From Pontibacillus yanchengensis (GTDB lineage Bacteria; Bacillota; Bacilli; Bacillales; BH030062), in contig NZ_WMEU01000001.1 of the NCBI RefSeq assembly GCF_009856295.1, forward strand, positions 992,001 through 1,056,000: DNA of 64,000 nt, read 5' to 3'. The translations under genes and the position numbers were made by a program. The notes under the pieces were generated by a model, which saw nothing but the letters and a program-made list of their open reading frames with translations, was not told the origin of the DNA and did not search any database. This document shows positions 24,844-33,954 of the stretch, one piece after another. Numbering within the stretch: position 1 is the stretch's first letter; every line of letters starts with the position of its first letter.

Positions 24844-25725
24844 TCATGCTTTTTGTGCATCTTGATACTTGGCAAGCTCCTCTGCTACCTTTACAGCGGA
24901 TGCTGTCATAATATCTAGGTTTCCTGAGTAAATAGGAAGGTAATCTCCAGCTCCTTCTACTTCTAGAAAAACGGTTACCTTATTGCCGTCAAAAATAGGT
25001 TCTGTTCTCATACGATAGCCTGGAACGTATTCCTGAACCTTTTTGACCATTTGATTAATTGATTCAGTGACTTTTGCTTCGTCTATTTGTTCTTCTTTAA
25101 CAAGACAATAAACAGTATCTCTCATAATAATCGGTGGTTCAGCAGGATTGAGGATAATAATAGCTTTACCTCTTTTAGCTCCACCAACATTTTCAATCCC
25201 CCTGGATGTTGTAACCGTAAATTCATCAATATTAGCGCGAGTACCTGGTCCGGCGCTTTTACTAGAAATCGTTGCGACGATTTCAGCGTATTCGACATCA
25301 CACACTTGTTGGACCGCATTAACAATTGGAATCGTTGCTTGCCCACCACAGGTGATCATGTTTACATCAGGTTCATCCATATGGGAACCGAGATTAACTG
25401 GCGGGACCACAAATGGGCCCAGTGCAGCAGGTGTTAAGTCCAGTATCTTTTTGTTTAAAGGTTTTAATTTCTCTGTATGATAAGCATGGGCATTAGCAGA
25501 TGTGGCATCAAACAGAATGTCTGCAAGTTCTGGGTTTTCTAAAAACCCGTCAATACCCGTATCGATAACACGAATACCATAGCTCTTTGCCTGTTTAAGG
25601 CCATCTGATTCAGGATCAATACCAATCATCGTTGTAATTTCAAGTTTGTCAGATCGGAGTAATTTCAACATAAGATCAGTTCCAATATTGCCGGACCCGA
25701 TAATACCGACTTTTACTTTTGTCAT
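24844..25725 (-). CDS. acetaldehyde dehydrogenase (acetylating)
   Basis: A 293-residue DmpF/MhpF-type enzyme: NAD-binding [17 protein letters not shown] at the N-terminus and the catalytic Cys in [13 protein letters not shown]. It oxidises acetaldehyde to acetyl-CoA and forms the channelling complex with the aldolase next to it. The ATG at 25725 follows AAGGAGAAG. No anomalies seen. Confidence 0.93.
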   Translation of the reverse strand: MTKVKVGIIGSGNIGTDLMLKLLRSDKLEITTMIGIDPESDGLKQAKSYGIRVIDTGIDGFLENPELADILFDATSANAHAYHTEKLKPLNKKILDLTPAALGPFVVPPVNLGSHMDEPDVNMITCGGQATIPIVNAVQQVCDVEYAEIVATISSKSAGPGTRANIDEFTVTTSRGIENVGGAKRGKAIIILNPAEPPIIMRDTVYCLVKEEQIDEAKVTESINQMVKKVQEYVPGYRMRTEPIFDGNKVTVFLEVEGAGDYLPIYSGNLDIMTASAVKVAEELAKYQDAQKA

Positions 25726-25760
25726 GTGTACACTTCTCCTTCCATTAGTTATGTGAAAGG

Positions 25761-26558
25761 TTATCTAGTAAACGTAACTGATACGTCTCCTAATTGATCC
25801 ATTCTCACTGTAAATTCATCACCAGCTATAGCATTCACAGCTGAAGATAGTGCACCCGAAAGAATCACTTCTCCACTCTTTAATGAACTATCATATTCAA
25901 ATAGTTTATTGGCAAGCCAGGCAACACATTTAGCAGGATTTCCGAGTGCCGCTGAACCTTTTCCTGTGTTCATCAATTCTCCATTTTTAAATAATTCCAT
26001 CTGAATTTCAGCAAGATCCACATCTTCTACAGCAACCTTTTGATGACCTAGTACATAAAGCCCTGAAGAGGCATTGTCTGCAATGGTATCTTGTAAGGTA
26101 ATATTCCAATCTGCAATTCGACTGTCTACTATCTCTATAGCAGGTACAACGTAATTGGTTGCATTCAATACATCTTCTACAGTTACATTGGGACCTCTTA
26201 AATCTTCTTTTAGCACAAAAGCAATTTCCCCTTCAGTTTTTGGCTGAAGAACTTTGCCCTGAGGAATCTGGCCTCCATTCTCCACCACCATATTGTCCAA
26301 CAAATGACCATAATCTGGTTCATCAACACCAAGTAGTTCCTGCATCGCAAGTGACGTTAAGCCTATCTTCCTCCCGACAATATGAGCTCCTCGCTCTACT
26401 TTATGTTGAATGATTCTCAGTTGAATTTGGTAAGCTTCATCAATGGTTAAGTCTTGCTTTAGAGCCGTTAATGGTTGAACACATTGATGAGTTGTTTCCG
26501 GACGCTCAATGTGTTTCACCAACTGCCCTAGCTCTTTTGTTAGTATGTTTTCACTCAA
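25761..26558 (-). CDS. 2-oxopent-4-enoate hydratase
   Basis: A 265-residue hydratase/decarboxylase family protein nearer to DmpE-type hydratases ([60 protein letters not shown]). It adds water to 2-oxopent-4-enoate to give 4-hydroxy-2-oxovalerate. Start is TTG at 26558 behind AAAGGAGG. Its paralogue, the decarboxylase, is at 22981. Confidence 0.87.
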   Translation of the reverse strand: MSENILTKELGQLVKHIERPETTHQCVQPLTALKQDLTIDEAYQIQLRIIQHKVERGAHIVGRKIGLTSLAMQELLGVDEPDYGHLLDNMVVENGGQIPQGKVLQPKTEGEIAFVLKEDLRGPNVTVEDVLNATNYVVPAIEIVDSRIADWNITLQDTIADNASSGLYVLGHQKVAVEDVDLAEIQMELFKNGELMNTGKGSAALGNPAKCVAWLANKLFEYDSSLKSGEVILSGALSSAVNAIAGDEFTVRMDQLGDVSVTFTR

Positions 26559-26589
26559 TGACCTTACCTCCTTTCTTTGTTCCTATATG

Positions 26590-28065
26590 TTAAAGCTTAA
26601 TCGTTATATTCGAGAGCTCACTGTAAAATTCAAAGCTATGCATGCCACCTTCACGACCAATCCCGCTTTGTTTCAATCCACCAAATGGAGTTCGCAGGTC
26701 ACGTAAATACCATGTGTTGACCCATATGATTCCAGCTTCTACTTTATGAGCAACACGGTGAGCACGACGCAAATCATTTGTCCAAATGGTTGTACCTAAT
26801 CCATAGTGGGTGTCATTAGCTTGCTCAATGACATCTTCTTCTTCATCGAATGGTAAAACAGTTACGACTGGTCCGAATATTTCTTCTCTCACACAACGTG
26901 AATCACGTGTCAATCCAGTAACAATTGTTGGCTCGATATAGTATCCTTTTTGTTCACCTTTCGGACGTCCACCACCCGCAACAATTGTTCCCCCCTCTTC
27001 TTTAGCGATTCCGATATATTGTTGAACACGGTCGTAATGTTCTTTCGAGATGACTGCCCCTACTTTTGTACCTTCCTTAAAGGGATCACCTACTTGCAGT
27101 TGTTTCGTTCTGTCTACGAACTTCTCTAGAAAGGCTTCATAAACGGGACGTTCAACATAAATTCGCGAACCACACAAACATACTTCACCTTGATTCATAA
27201 AACTTGATTTCAATGTCGTATCAATTACTTCATCTAGATCTGCATCTGCGAAAATAATATTTGGATTCTTACCTCCCAGCTCATATGACAGCTTCTTTAA
27301 AGTTGGTGCAGCAGCTTTCATAATGGCTGATCCTGTTTTCGTCTCACCAGTAAAGGTAATCGCATCTACATCAGGATGTTCAGTCAATGCTGATCCAGCA
27401 GCATTTGGACCAAAACCATGTACTAGATTCACTACCCCATCCGGTACGCCAGCCTCTTTGATTATTTCAGCTAAAACAGTCGCAGTCATAGGTGTCCATT
27501 CAGCAGGTTTCATTACAGCTGTATTACCTGCTGCTAGACATGGTGCCATCTTCCATGTTAAAAGGAGTAATGGTAAATTCCATGGATTGATCATCCCTAC
27601 AACACCTACAGGGCGACGGATTGCATAATGAAGAGCCTGATCATCTTGCTGATAGGCTTCTGTCCCTAAGGATGTTAGATAATCAGCAAAGAAATGAAAG
27701 TTATAGGCAGCTCTTGTAATATCAACTTCCAAGGCCATCTCATATGGCTTCCCTGTATCCATAGCCTCAAGAATTGCTAATTCTTCTTTTCTCTCTAAAA
27801 TAATGTCCCCAATACGGCGCAACACATTGGAACGTTCATTAGGGGTAAACTCACACCAGGGTCCTTTTAATGCTCGTTTAGCAGCTTGAACTGCTGCATC
27901 GACTTCCTCTTGCGTGCCTTCTGCTACAACTCCTATGACTTCTTCTGTAGCTGGATTGATATTGTCAAAGGTTCTACCTTTATCTGAATCAACATATTGT
28001 CCATTAATAAAATGACGACAATCAATTGGACGAACCTTGTTAATCATCTTCTCTTTGGTTTTCAA
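26590..28065 (-). CDS. 2-aminomuconate (2-hydroxymuconate) semialdehyde dehydrogenase
   Basis: A 491-residue NAD-dependent aldehyde dehydrogenase: NPWNLPLLLLTWKMAP, catalytic Glu in LSYELGGKNPN, catalytic Cys in NQGEVCLCGSRIYVERP, and the typical LKQSGIGREGG end. It belongs to the ALDH8-like group that oxidises aminomuconate or hydroxymuconate semialdehyde. The TTG start at 28065 has GGGAGG ahead. With the ACMS decarboxylase and the RidA deaminase alongside, 2-aminomuconate semialdehyde is the likely substrate. Confidence 0.88.
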   Translation of the reverse strand: MKTKEKMINKVRPIDCRHFINGQYVDSDKGRTFDNINPATEEVIGVVAEGTQEEVDAAVQAAKRALKGPWCEFTPNERSNVLRRIGDIILERKEELAILEAMDTGKPYEMALEVDITRAAYNFHFFADYLTSLGTEAYQQDDQALHYAIRRPVGVVGMINPWNLPLLLLTWKMAPCLAAGNTAVMKPAEWTPMTATVLAEIIKEAGVPDGVVNLVHGFGPNAAGSALTEHPDVDAITFTGETKTGSAIMKAAAPTLKKLSYELGGKNPNIIFADADLDEVIDTTLKSSFMNQGEVCLCGSRIYVERPVYEAFLEKFVDRTKQLQVGDPFKEGTKVGAVISKEHYDRVQQYIGIAKEEGGTIVAGGGRPKGEQKGYYIEPTIVTGLTRDSRCVREEIFGPVVTVLPFDEEEDVIEQANDTHYGLGTTIWTNDLRRAHRVAHKVEAGIIWVNTWYLRDLRTPFGGLKQSGIGREGGMHSFEFYSELSNITIKL

Positions 28066-28130
28066 ATTGGCTTCCTCCCTTACTTAACCCATATCATTTA
28101 AGGAAAGATGGTGACACATGTGTCACCATC

Positions 28131-28592
28131 TTACCCTTCAACTTCTACAATCATTTCAATTTCAATTGCAGTACCACCAGGGAGCTGTGCCATGCCTACT
28201 GCTGACCTAGCATGACGTCCCTTTTCACCAAACACATCGACAAGAAGGTCTGAAGCTCCATCAATTACTTTAGGCTGATCGATAAAATCTTCTGTACAAT
28301 TAACCATCCCAAGGATTTTGACGACACGCTTCACCTTGTTAAGTTCTCCAAGTTCGAATTTCAACACATTTAATAGATTCAACATCGAGATACGAGCAGC
28401 GTGATAACCATCTATTACTTCTAGGTCACGACCAAGCTTCCCATGATACTCATCTACTCCTTGGCCGGCTGTATAAATCAAGTTACCTACTTTCACATGA
28501 CTTACGTAATTTCCAACTGCTGGACGTATTGGGGACAATTCAAGTCCCAGATTTTGCAGCCTTACCTCTGGCGTCATGACTTTTTGTCCCAT
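28131..28592 (-). CDS. RidA-family protein, likely 2-aminomuconate deaminase
   Basis: A 153-residue RidA/YjgF-family protein of the longer type, with GNLIYTAGQGVDEYHG, the conserved Arg in GRHARSAVGMAQLPGG and the IEIEMIVEVEG end. In 3-hydroxyanthranilate pathways a protein of this family (NbaF type) turns 2-aminomuconate into 2-oxo-3-hexenedioate and ammonia. It lies between the dehydrogenase and the decarboxylase gene that supply its substrate. Its start overlaps the end of the upstream gene by 53 bp. Confidence 0.82.
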   Translation of the reverse strand: MGQKVMTPEVRLQNLGLELSPIRPAVGNYVSHVKVGNLIYTAGQGVDEYHGKLGRDLEVIDGYHAARISMLNLLNVLKFELGELNKVKRVVKILGMVNCTEDFIDQPKVIDGASDLLVDVFGEKGRHARSAVGMAQLPGGTAIEIEMIVEVEG

Positions 28593-29592
28593 AATTAAGC
28601 TTCTTCTCCTTTACATTTAGGAATCGGAGGGCATTCTCTCCAAGAATCATTCGTTTTTGCTCTTCTGTGAGATTTTCCATGTTATTGATTACTTTCCCAG
28701 GGGGGGTTTCTCTCAATAAAAATGGGTAATCTGACCCCATCAATACACGATCATGACCAAAACGTTCAATTAAATAATTGATATTAATAGAATCATAGTT
28801 TAGTGAATCAAAGTAAAAGTTCCGTGCATAATGGCTAGGTGGATGCGGTGTCAGTCGTAAATGCGGCCAAACTTCCCATCCTTGATCCAATCTTGGAAGA
28901 ATATAAGGGAATGATCCTCCTCCATGTGCAAAACAAATCTTCAATCTTGGAAATTTCTCTAGAACACCACTCCAGATTAAACTTGCAGCAGCTAGCGCCG
29001 TTTCACTTGGCATGCCAACAGTGTACATAAAGTTATGGCGTGGTGTTCTGTCTTTAGCTAGCGTTTCCCAAGGGTGTATAAATAATGGAACATTCCATTC
29101 TTCAGCTTTTTCAAAGAATTCAAGGAATTGGGGTGCATCAAGGTTTTCTCCATTGATGTTTGTACCAATTTCTATCCCATACAAATTTAGCTCCTGTACG
29201 CAACGTTCCATTTCCTTCACTGCAGCCTTCACATCTTGCATAGGGACAGTCCCCAAACCAAGAAATCGAGCTGGATTTTCTTTTACTGTTTGGGAAATGA
29301 AATCATTTTGAACCATTGCCATTTCAGTAGCTGCCTTCACATCTGCCCAGTATGAAAATGTAACTGGTATCGGAGATAAAACTTGGATATCTACACCTTC
29401 CCTATCCATATCTTTAATTCTCTTTTGGGAATCCCACACTTGATCCGTTACTTCTCTAAATACATTACCTTCTACCATAATATTGGCTCCACAAGCACAA
29501 GTTTGATGAAGTGTCGGCCACTTTCCGGGATATTTTTCTGCAAAGTTGGGTATTTCTTTTGGGATAACGTGAGTGTGAAAGTCTACTCTCAT
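28540..29592 (-). CDS. nbaD: 2-amino-3-carboxymuconate-6-semialdehyde decarboxylase
   Basis: A 350-residue amidohydrolase-superfamily decarboxylase. Zinc ligands are visible: HxH in VDFHTHVIP, His in PLFIHPWE, His in CFAHGGGSFPY and Asp in MGSDYPF. ACMSD drops CO2 from 2-amino-3-carboxymuconate semialdehyde before it can cyclise to quinolinate. The first ATG (29601) abuts its AAAGGA; the ATG at 29592, overlapping the dioxygenase stop as ATGA, is better placed. The C-terminus runs about 15 residues past the usual end, into the deaminase gene. Confidence 0.9.
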   Translation of the reverse strand: MRVDFHTHVIPKEIPNFAEKYPGKWPTLHQTCACGANIMVEGNVFREVTDQVWDSQKRIKDMDREGVDIQVLSPIPVTFSYWADVKAATEMAMVQNDFISQTVKENPARFLGLGTVPMQDVKAAVKEMERCVQELNLYGIEIGTNINGENLDAPQFLEFFEKAEEWNVPLFIHPWETLAKDRTPRHNFMYTVGMPSETALAAASLIWSGVLEKFPRLKICFAHGGGSFPYILPRLDQGWEVWPHLRLTPHPPSHYARNFYFDSLNYDSININYLIERFGHDRVLMGSDYPFLLRETPPGKVINNMENLTEEQKRMILGENALRFLNVKEKKLNYGTKSHDARGKAAKSGT

Positions 29593-30143
29593 GCTTTCCA
29601 TTCCTTTGCTTCAGGAGGCATCACATAACCGCATTCTTTACACGTTCTAAGCTCCTCGCTTCCATTAAAGTTTTCAATCGCTTCTTTCACCTGTGTACCT
29701 ATATCTGTCAACTGTACGGTAGCTCGGTGCATTTCATGATTACAGTTATCACAGAACCACGAGAAACTCTCAAGCTCTCCCTCACCACGTTTACGTTCAA
29801 TGACAATACCATAAGAGTCTGCTACACGGTGTGGTGAATGTGGTACATTAGCAGGAAGCATGAAAATTTCTCCTTCACCAACTTCAACGACTTCACGCTC
29901 TCCATCACCATTTATACACTCAACAAATGCGCTGCCTTTCATTTGATAAAAGAATTCATCTGCAGGATCGATATGGAAATCTCGGCGCTTGTTCGGACCG
30001 CCAAGTAGCATAGCAATATACTCGGAATCTTCCCAAAGAACCTTGTTGTTTACTGGAGGTTGTAATAAATGCTTGTTTTCCTCCACGGTTTTCATTAAAT
30101 CCATTACTCTTGACTGTAGAAAAGATGTAGATTTTGTAGACAT
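29589..30143 (-). CDS. nbaC: 3-hydroxyanthranilate 3,4-dioxygenase
   Basis: A 184-residue cupin extradiol dioxygenase. The iron ligands are in FHIDPADEFFYQ (His, Glu) and NVPHSPHR (His), and the bacterial-type C-terminal rubredoxin-like site CDNCNHEMH...CKECGYVMPP is complete. It opens the ring of 3-hydroxyanthranilate to 2-amino-3-carboxymuconate semialdehyde, the substrate of the next gene, with which it overlaps by 4 bp. Start ATG 30143 follows AGGAGG. This gene fixes the pathway assignment. Confidence 0.94.
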   Translation of the reverse strand: MSTKSTSFLQSRVMDLMKTVEENKHLLQPPVNNKVLWEDSEYIAMLLGGPNKRRDFHIDPADEFFYQMKGSAFVECINGDGEREVVEVGEGEIFMLPANVPHSPHRVADSYGIVIERKRGEGELESFSWFCDNCNHEMHRATVQLTDIGTQVKEAIENFNGSEELRTCKECGYVMPPEAKEWKA

Positions 30144-30176
30144 AATAGTCCTCCTTCACATTTTTTGAAACCGCTT

Positions 30177-30926
30177 TCATAAAGCGCTAATATAACCTAA
30201 ATCTTTTGAGATATTTTCCGCTGTACTTACAACGTTTTTGATCATATCTTCACGGTTTCTACCGTTCATATATGAAATAGGTCCAACCATGTTTAACGCT
30301 GCAATGGTTTGACCTGTATAGGAACGAATCGGAGCAGCAATTCCATATAAACCAAGTTCATTTTCGTTATTACTAATGGCGTACCCCTGTCTTTTGATTT
30401 TCTTCAATTCTTCTTCAAGACTAGGTACATCCGTAATTGTATTTGGAGCTAGCTTCATTAGACCTTTCGCAATCGTTGGCTTAATTAACGCAGGATTATG
30501 TGCTAATAACACCTTCCCTGTGCTGGTACAATATGCGGGTTTAGTTGCACCAATATAGGTTGGTACTGGAAGGGATTCTTTAGATTGAACTTTAAGTACA
30601 AAGCGAACCTCTCCTGCATCGAACATTCCGATATGAACAGTTCCATGAAATTTTCTAATCAATCTTTCACAGAAAGGAGTAGCTTCATTGTAAATATCTT
30701 GTTGATACATGACATGGTTGCTCCATTCAAGCAGCTTCCATCCCAGTCGATATTTCTTTCGACTGTCTTGAATAAGCATTCCCTCCTGACATAGTGTACG
30801 AACAAGGTGATTCACTGTACTTGCATTCATGTTAAGTTTCTCCGCTATTTCCAAATTACCAAGAGCAGGTTCTTCTTTGGTGAAGCAATTCAGAATTTTG
30901 GAAATTTTTTGAACGGATGAAATCAC
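30177..30926 (-). CDS. IclR-family transcriptional regulator
   Basis: A 249-residue IclR protein: N-terminal winged helix (ALGNLEIAEKLNMNASTVNHLVRTL, shown by NASTVNHLVRTL) and C-terminal effector domain (YCTSTGKVLLAHNP, GLYGIAAPIRS). GTG start at 30926 behind GGGGGAAGG. It sits between the hydroxylase gene and the dioxygenase gene, so it is probably the pathway repressor or activator. The palindrome at 33116-33136 is its best operator candidate. Confidence 0.9.
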   Translation of the reverse strand: MISSVQKISKILNCFTKEEPALGNLEIAEKLNMNASTVNHLVRTLCQEGMLIQDSRKKYRLGWKLLEWSNHVMYQQDIYNEATPFCERLIRKFHGTVHIGMFDAGEVRFVLKVQSKESLPVPTYIGATKPAYCTSTGKVLLAHNPALIKPTIAKGLMKLAPNTITDVPSLEEELKKIKRQGYAISNNENELGLYGIAAPIRSYTGQTIAALNMVGPISYMNGRNREDMIKNVVSTAENISKDLGYISAL

Positions 30927-31064
30927 ATGCCTTCCCCCTTTTACCCATAACGTTTGTCTTCGTTCTAAGAAATGTAAATAGAAAGTAAAGTTCCAACCTT
31001 AGTTTCGACAAACGGCACCAAATACCTTTAAATACCAGCTATTATTCCTTATGTTGGTTGCGTA

Positions 31065-32540
31065 TTAAGTTAATTGGCCTTGATCTACTTTTGTTCCCTT
31101 TAATGCCTCATCAACCATGGCGAATTGGTTGTTTCGTTTATAGCTAGTGTAAAAACGCCCCAACCTTCTTAACGGATCTCCAGAATAATATCGTTCATAC
31201 TGGAGTAACCTTTGTCCAAAAGCTTCCCCGCTTAAATCCCAAGCCAGTTTAAATAGATGAACACGTTCTTCTGAGGAAATACCTTCTCTTCCCACATAGT
31301 ATTTTTCAGTATCTCCCCGTAGTTCTGGGTTCAGAAAATCCGCTTCAGTTGGTGACATGAGTAAACCGCCCGCACCAATAGTTTGAATGACTTCAATCGC
31401 TCTTGGATACATTTTTGGTAACATACCACGAATCGTTTCTAGTGGTGTTCCAGCTGGCATCACTTCCCCATGTTCTAATGTCTCGTATTCATGCTCAGAT
31501 ATGCGAAGTAACGCTCTGATTGCTTCCACAGATTGCATCAGCTCACCTAATTGCGTTTGTACATTTAGGTATCCATCTACTCCAATTGAGTCGGCTACTC
31601 TCGCTGCCACTTCTGAAGCAAATTGAAGCTTGATTAACCCTCGAACTCCAGATTGGTGCGCAGGCTGTTGACCAATCCCTGTTTTCGGATAAAGTAAATT
31701 ACCTGCTTCCACATTTTGATTAATAAAGATTCGATTTTTTGGTACAAATACATCGTTAAATACAAGAAGTGCGTCCATTTCTTCGTAACGAGAAGAAAGT
31801 GGATGATCAAATAGAGATCTTGTTCCGTCTTGTGCAGGTTCACGACAGATAATTCGTAACCCTGGTGTATCAATTGGTAATGCAAATGCAATGGCATGCT
31901 TTTCATCTCCAGGCCGAAAACCAGGGAATGAATATATAATTACCTCATCCGTGATAGGAGCCAATGTGGCTAGCATCTTTGCCCCACGCACAACAAAACC
32001 ATCTTCCCTTTCCTCTACGACACCTAAGTGTGTAAACTCATCACTTTGCTCATGAGAGGATTTACTTCGATCATTTTGAGGGTTAATAATCGCGTGTGTT
32101 AAAAATAAATCATTATCACGGATATATTTGTAATAATTGACCATATTGTTTGCCCATTGTGAATCGTATTGCTCAAGGAACCAAGCATTACTTGCCATAG
32201 CCGTTACCGTAACATTTAGAAAATCTGGTGTTCTACCCATCAATCCAAAAGTTGCTCTAGCCCAAACCTCAAACAATGTTGAACGCGCTTTCAAATCTTC
32301 GTATGATTTTGGAACTTTGAATGCTTGTGAAACTCGTTCTCCTGTTTCCTCACAAATGTACGTAATGTCATCACGATACTCGTCGTTATGTTGCATATCA
32401 TATAATTTAGCAATTTCATGAATTGGCTGATGAAAAACAGCCTCATTGTAAACGTCCTTTATTCTCTTACCGCCCATCCACACTTCGGGTTGACGAGACT
32501 TCAATGCTTCGATATATTCTGTTCCAGTACGAATCCCCAT
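31065..32540 (-). CDS. flavin-dependent aromatic hydroxylase (HpaB family), likely anthranilate 3-monooxygenase oxygenase
   Basis: A 491-residue protein of the 4-hydroxyphenylacetate 3-hydroxylase oxygenase family ([31 protein letters not shown], then the C-terminal [23 protein letters not shown]). It uses FADH2 delivered by the reductase encoded next to it. All downstream enzymes act on 3-hydroxyanthranilate and later products, which points to anthranilate as substrate, as for the two-component enzyme known from Geobacillus thermodenitrificans. Start ATG 32540 follows AGGAGG. A related aminobenzoate or nitroaromatic substrate is possible. Confidence 0.82.
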   Translation of the reverse strand: MGIRTGTEYIEALKSRQPEVWMGGKRIKDVYNEAVFHQPIHEIAKLYDMQHNDEYRDDITYICEETGERVSQAFKVPKSYEDLKARSTLFEVWARATFGLMGRTPDFLNVTVTAMASNAWFLEQYDSQWANNMVNYYKYIRDNDLFLTHAIINPQNDRSKSSHEQSDEFTHLGVVEEREDGFVVRGAKMLATLAPITDEVIIYSFPGFRPGDEKHAIAFALPIDTPGLRIICREPAQDGTRSLFDHPLSSRYEEMDALLVFNDVFVPKNRIFINQNVEAGNLLYPKTGIGQQPAHQSGVRGLIKLQFASEVAARVADSIGVDGYLNVQTQLGELMQSVEAIRALLRISEHEYETLEHGEVMPAGTPLETIRGMLPKMYPRAIEVIQTIGAGGLLMSPTEADFLNPELRGDTEKYYVGREGISSEERVHLFKLAWDLSGEAFGQRLLQYERYYSGDPLRRLGRFYTSYKRNNQFAMVDEALKGTKVDQGQLT

Positions 32541-32560
32541 AGCACTTGACCCTCCTTCAC

Positions 32561-33043
32561 TTAGTCTGTAACATAGTTTTCAATAGCTTTCGTTTGACGA
32601 AATTTACCTTTGAGAAATACGAGACCATCATCCTCTTGATAAGTGTAATCTTGAACTTCACCAATAAACAGGACATGATCGCCTCCGTCATATTCTTTCC
32701 ATGGCTTACATTCAATTGTAGCGAGTGAATCTCTAATCTTAGGACCTAGCTCGCTCTCTTCCCATTCAATGGTCAGTCCTTGTTGCTCTCGGCCAGCAAA
32801 TTGCCAAGCAACAGCCTCTTGCCCTGCAGATAAGATATTTACGATAAAGTTATTATCCTTAAGACTTTCATACGCCCTAGCATTCTTATCAATAGATACA
32901 AGTACAAGTGGTGGATCTAGAGAGACAGAAGTGAATGAATTAACGGTAATTCCTTTTTTCACCTCATCATCCTCACTCCAGGTAACTACCGTAACTCCTG
33001 TAGCAAAGCATCCAAAACAATTTCTTAGTTCGCGTACATTCAT
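32561..33043 (-). CDS. flavin reductase (HpaC-like), partner of the hydroxylase
   Basis: A 160-residue short-chain flavin reductase domain: [49 protein letters not shown]. It reduces FAD with NAD(P)H for the hydroxylase encoded 20 bp downstream. It is the first gene of the aromatic operon; GGAGGTGG lies about 10 bp before the ATG, a slightly long spacing. Confidence 0.9.
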   Translation of the reverse strand: MNVRELRNCFGCFATGVTVVTWSEDDEVKKGITVNSFTSVSLDPPLVLVSIDKNARAYESLKDNNFIVNILSAGQEAVAWQFAGREQQGLTIEWEESELGPKIRDSLATIECKPWKEYDGGDHVLFIGEVQDYTYQEDDGLVFLKGKFRQTKAIENYVTD

Positions 33044-33115
33044 AACCTTTTTGCCACCTCCAATTGTTAAATTCTGATACTACTATAAAGGGAAGAACAA
33101 GAACAGAACCTTCGA

Positions 33116-33153
33116 AAATTTCATATTATGAAATTTATGTGAACTTTTTTCAA
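33116..33153 (-). promoter_or_regulatory. promoter of the anthranilate operon with palindromic operator
   Basis: On the minus strand TTGAAA (33148-33153) and CATAAT (33125-33130) are separated by 17 bp. The -10 lies inside a perfect palindrome, 33116-33136, with arms AAATTTCATA around one T. A regulator bound here would block the polymerase; the IclR protein of the operon is the likely ligand. Confidence 0.72.
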
Positions 33154-33259
33154 AAATCTGATTAATTTGACTAATTCTAAAAACCTTAATCTATATAAAT
33201 CACCAAAGTTCACAAAACAATTTGAGGTAATATCGTAATAGAAATCCTACAAAAAAAGT

Positions 33260-33385
33260 ATGGGGCATTAAAAATTGATTAGCGTCACTAAGAAGGTAAA
33301 AAGATATTATGTATTCGTTTTTAAGTATGATGAGGATGAATGGGATTTTGATAAAGGTGAATTTAATATTAGTAACAAGTTGTAA
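33260..33385 (+). pseudogene. remnant of a small ORF (fragment A)
   Basis: In one frame ATG GGG CAT is followed by TAA, then a run of about 37 sense codons (KLISVTKKVKRYYVFVFKYD...) to a double stop. Acidic and aromatic like small immunity-type proteins, but no family recognised. The early stop suggests decay; it might restart at the TTG at 33275. AT-rich and unlike the flanking operon. Confidence 0.4.
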
Positions 33386-33403
33386 TAATTTTAGACTAAA
33401 AAA

Positions 33404-33688
33404 ATGAACAAATGGGAGTAATTGGAGTGTTGGGGACATAGTGTCTAGAATGGACTAAATGAAGAATCCAGAATAGAGCTACAAAATAGGTTACTGACTT
33501 GGATAAAAGATTTTAATTGGTCAAATGTCCTAACAGACAAACAAGACCCTTTTTTATTTTTTGATGTTTGTTCAACTCACTGTTTAACTAGAGAAGAATA
33601 TAACAATTCCACCAAATTTAATAAAAAAAATGACTTTTTCACAAATCAAATAGCTGCTAAGTTAATTTTTAATGGAAATGAAGAGTAA
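33404..33688 (+). pseudogene. decayed gene with two nonsense codons (fragment B)
   Basis: One frame from ATG 33404 reads MNKWE, TAA (33419), LECWGHSV, TAG (33446), then 80 uninterrupted codons (NGLNEESRIELQNRLLTWIK...) to TAA at 33686. The long open stretch has no usable start of its own, and the two stops sit where CAA/TGG-like codons would restore a 95-residue protein. Family unknown. Confidence 0.5.
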
Positions 33689-33849
33689 GGAATGACGTTA
33701 GTAAACCCGTCATTCGGAACGCTTTAAATTATGTGAAAAACGCAGAGTTAAAAGTATATCGAGTTAATGATGAAGGCCATACTCAAATTTTTGACTATGA
33801 AGATTCTAGTCAAATAGAAATAAACACTCACAAACACAATCTTTTTTAA
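33682..33849 (+). pseudogene. remnant reading frame (fragment C)
   Basis: An open run without a good start codon (VSKPVIRNALNYVKNAELKV, then an Asp/Glu-rich part) ending at TAA 33847. It overlaps the end of fragment B by a few bases in another frame, so it may be the frameshifted tail of the same gene or a second small gene. Together 33260-33849 is a graveyard of small AT-rich genes. Confidence 0.35.
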
Positions 33850-33872
33850 GAAGAAAAACAGGATGACATACG

Positions 33873-33908
33873 ATGTCCCGGTTACTACAAATAATTAAAC
33901 CGGGACAT
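33873..33908. terminator. hairpin before the histidine kinase 3' end
   Basis: ATGTCCCGGTT (33873-33883) pairs exactly with AACCGGGACAT (33898-33908). It lies 46 bp after the kinase stop on the minus strand and just after fragment C on the plus strand. No long T-run follows on the minus strand. Confidence 0.6.
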
Positions 33909-33954
33909 TTAGGATAGTAAATATTGTTGTTTTAGTTAATATTAGAGCATCCCT

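Noticed and set aside
22981..26558. Calling both hydratase/decarboxylase paralogues hydratases
   Set aside because: The gene at 22981 carries the decarboxylase-type stretches (GWKMGLTSKVKQESVGV, LTGGIT) and that at 25761 the hydratase-type ones ([22 protein letters not shown]), so the two steps can be told apart.
31065..33043. The hydroxylase/reductase pair as a 4-hydroxyphenylacetate 3-hydroxylase (HpaBC)
   Set aside because: The family fits, but no homoprotocatechuate pathway genes are present, while every following gene belongs to the 3-hydroxyanthranilate route.
33200..33439. A 79-residue minus-strand open frame in the gene-poor stretch
   Set aside because: No ribosome site; it lies antisense to the plus-strand gene remnants, which have the more protein-like composition.
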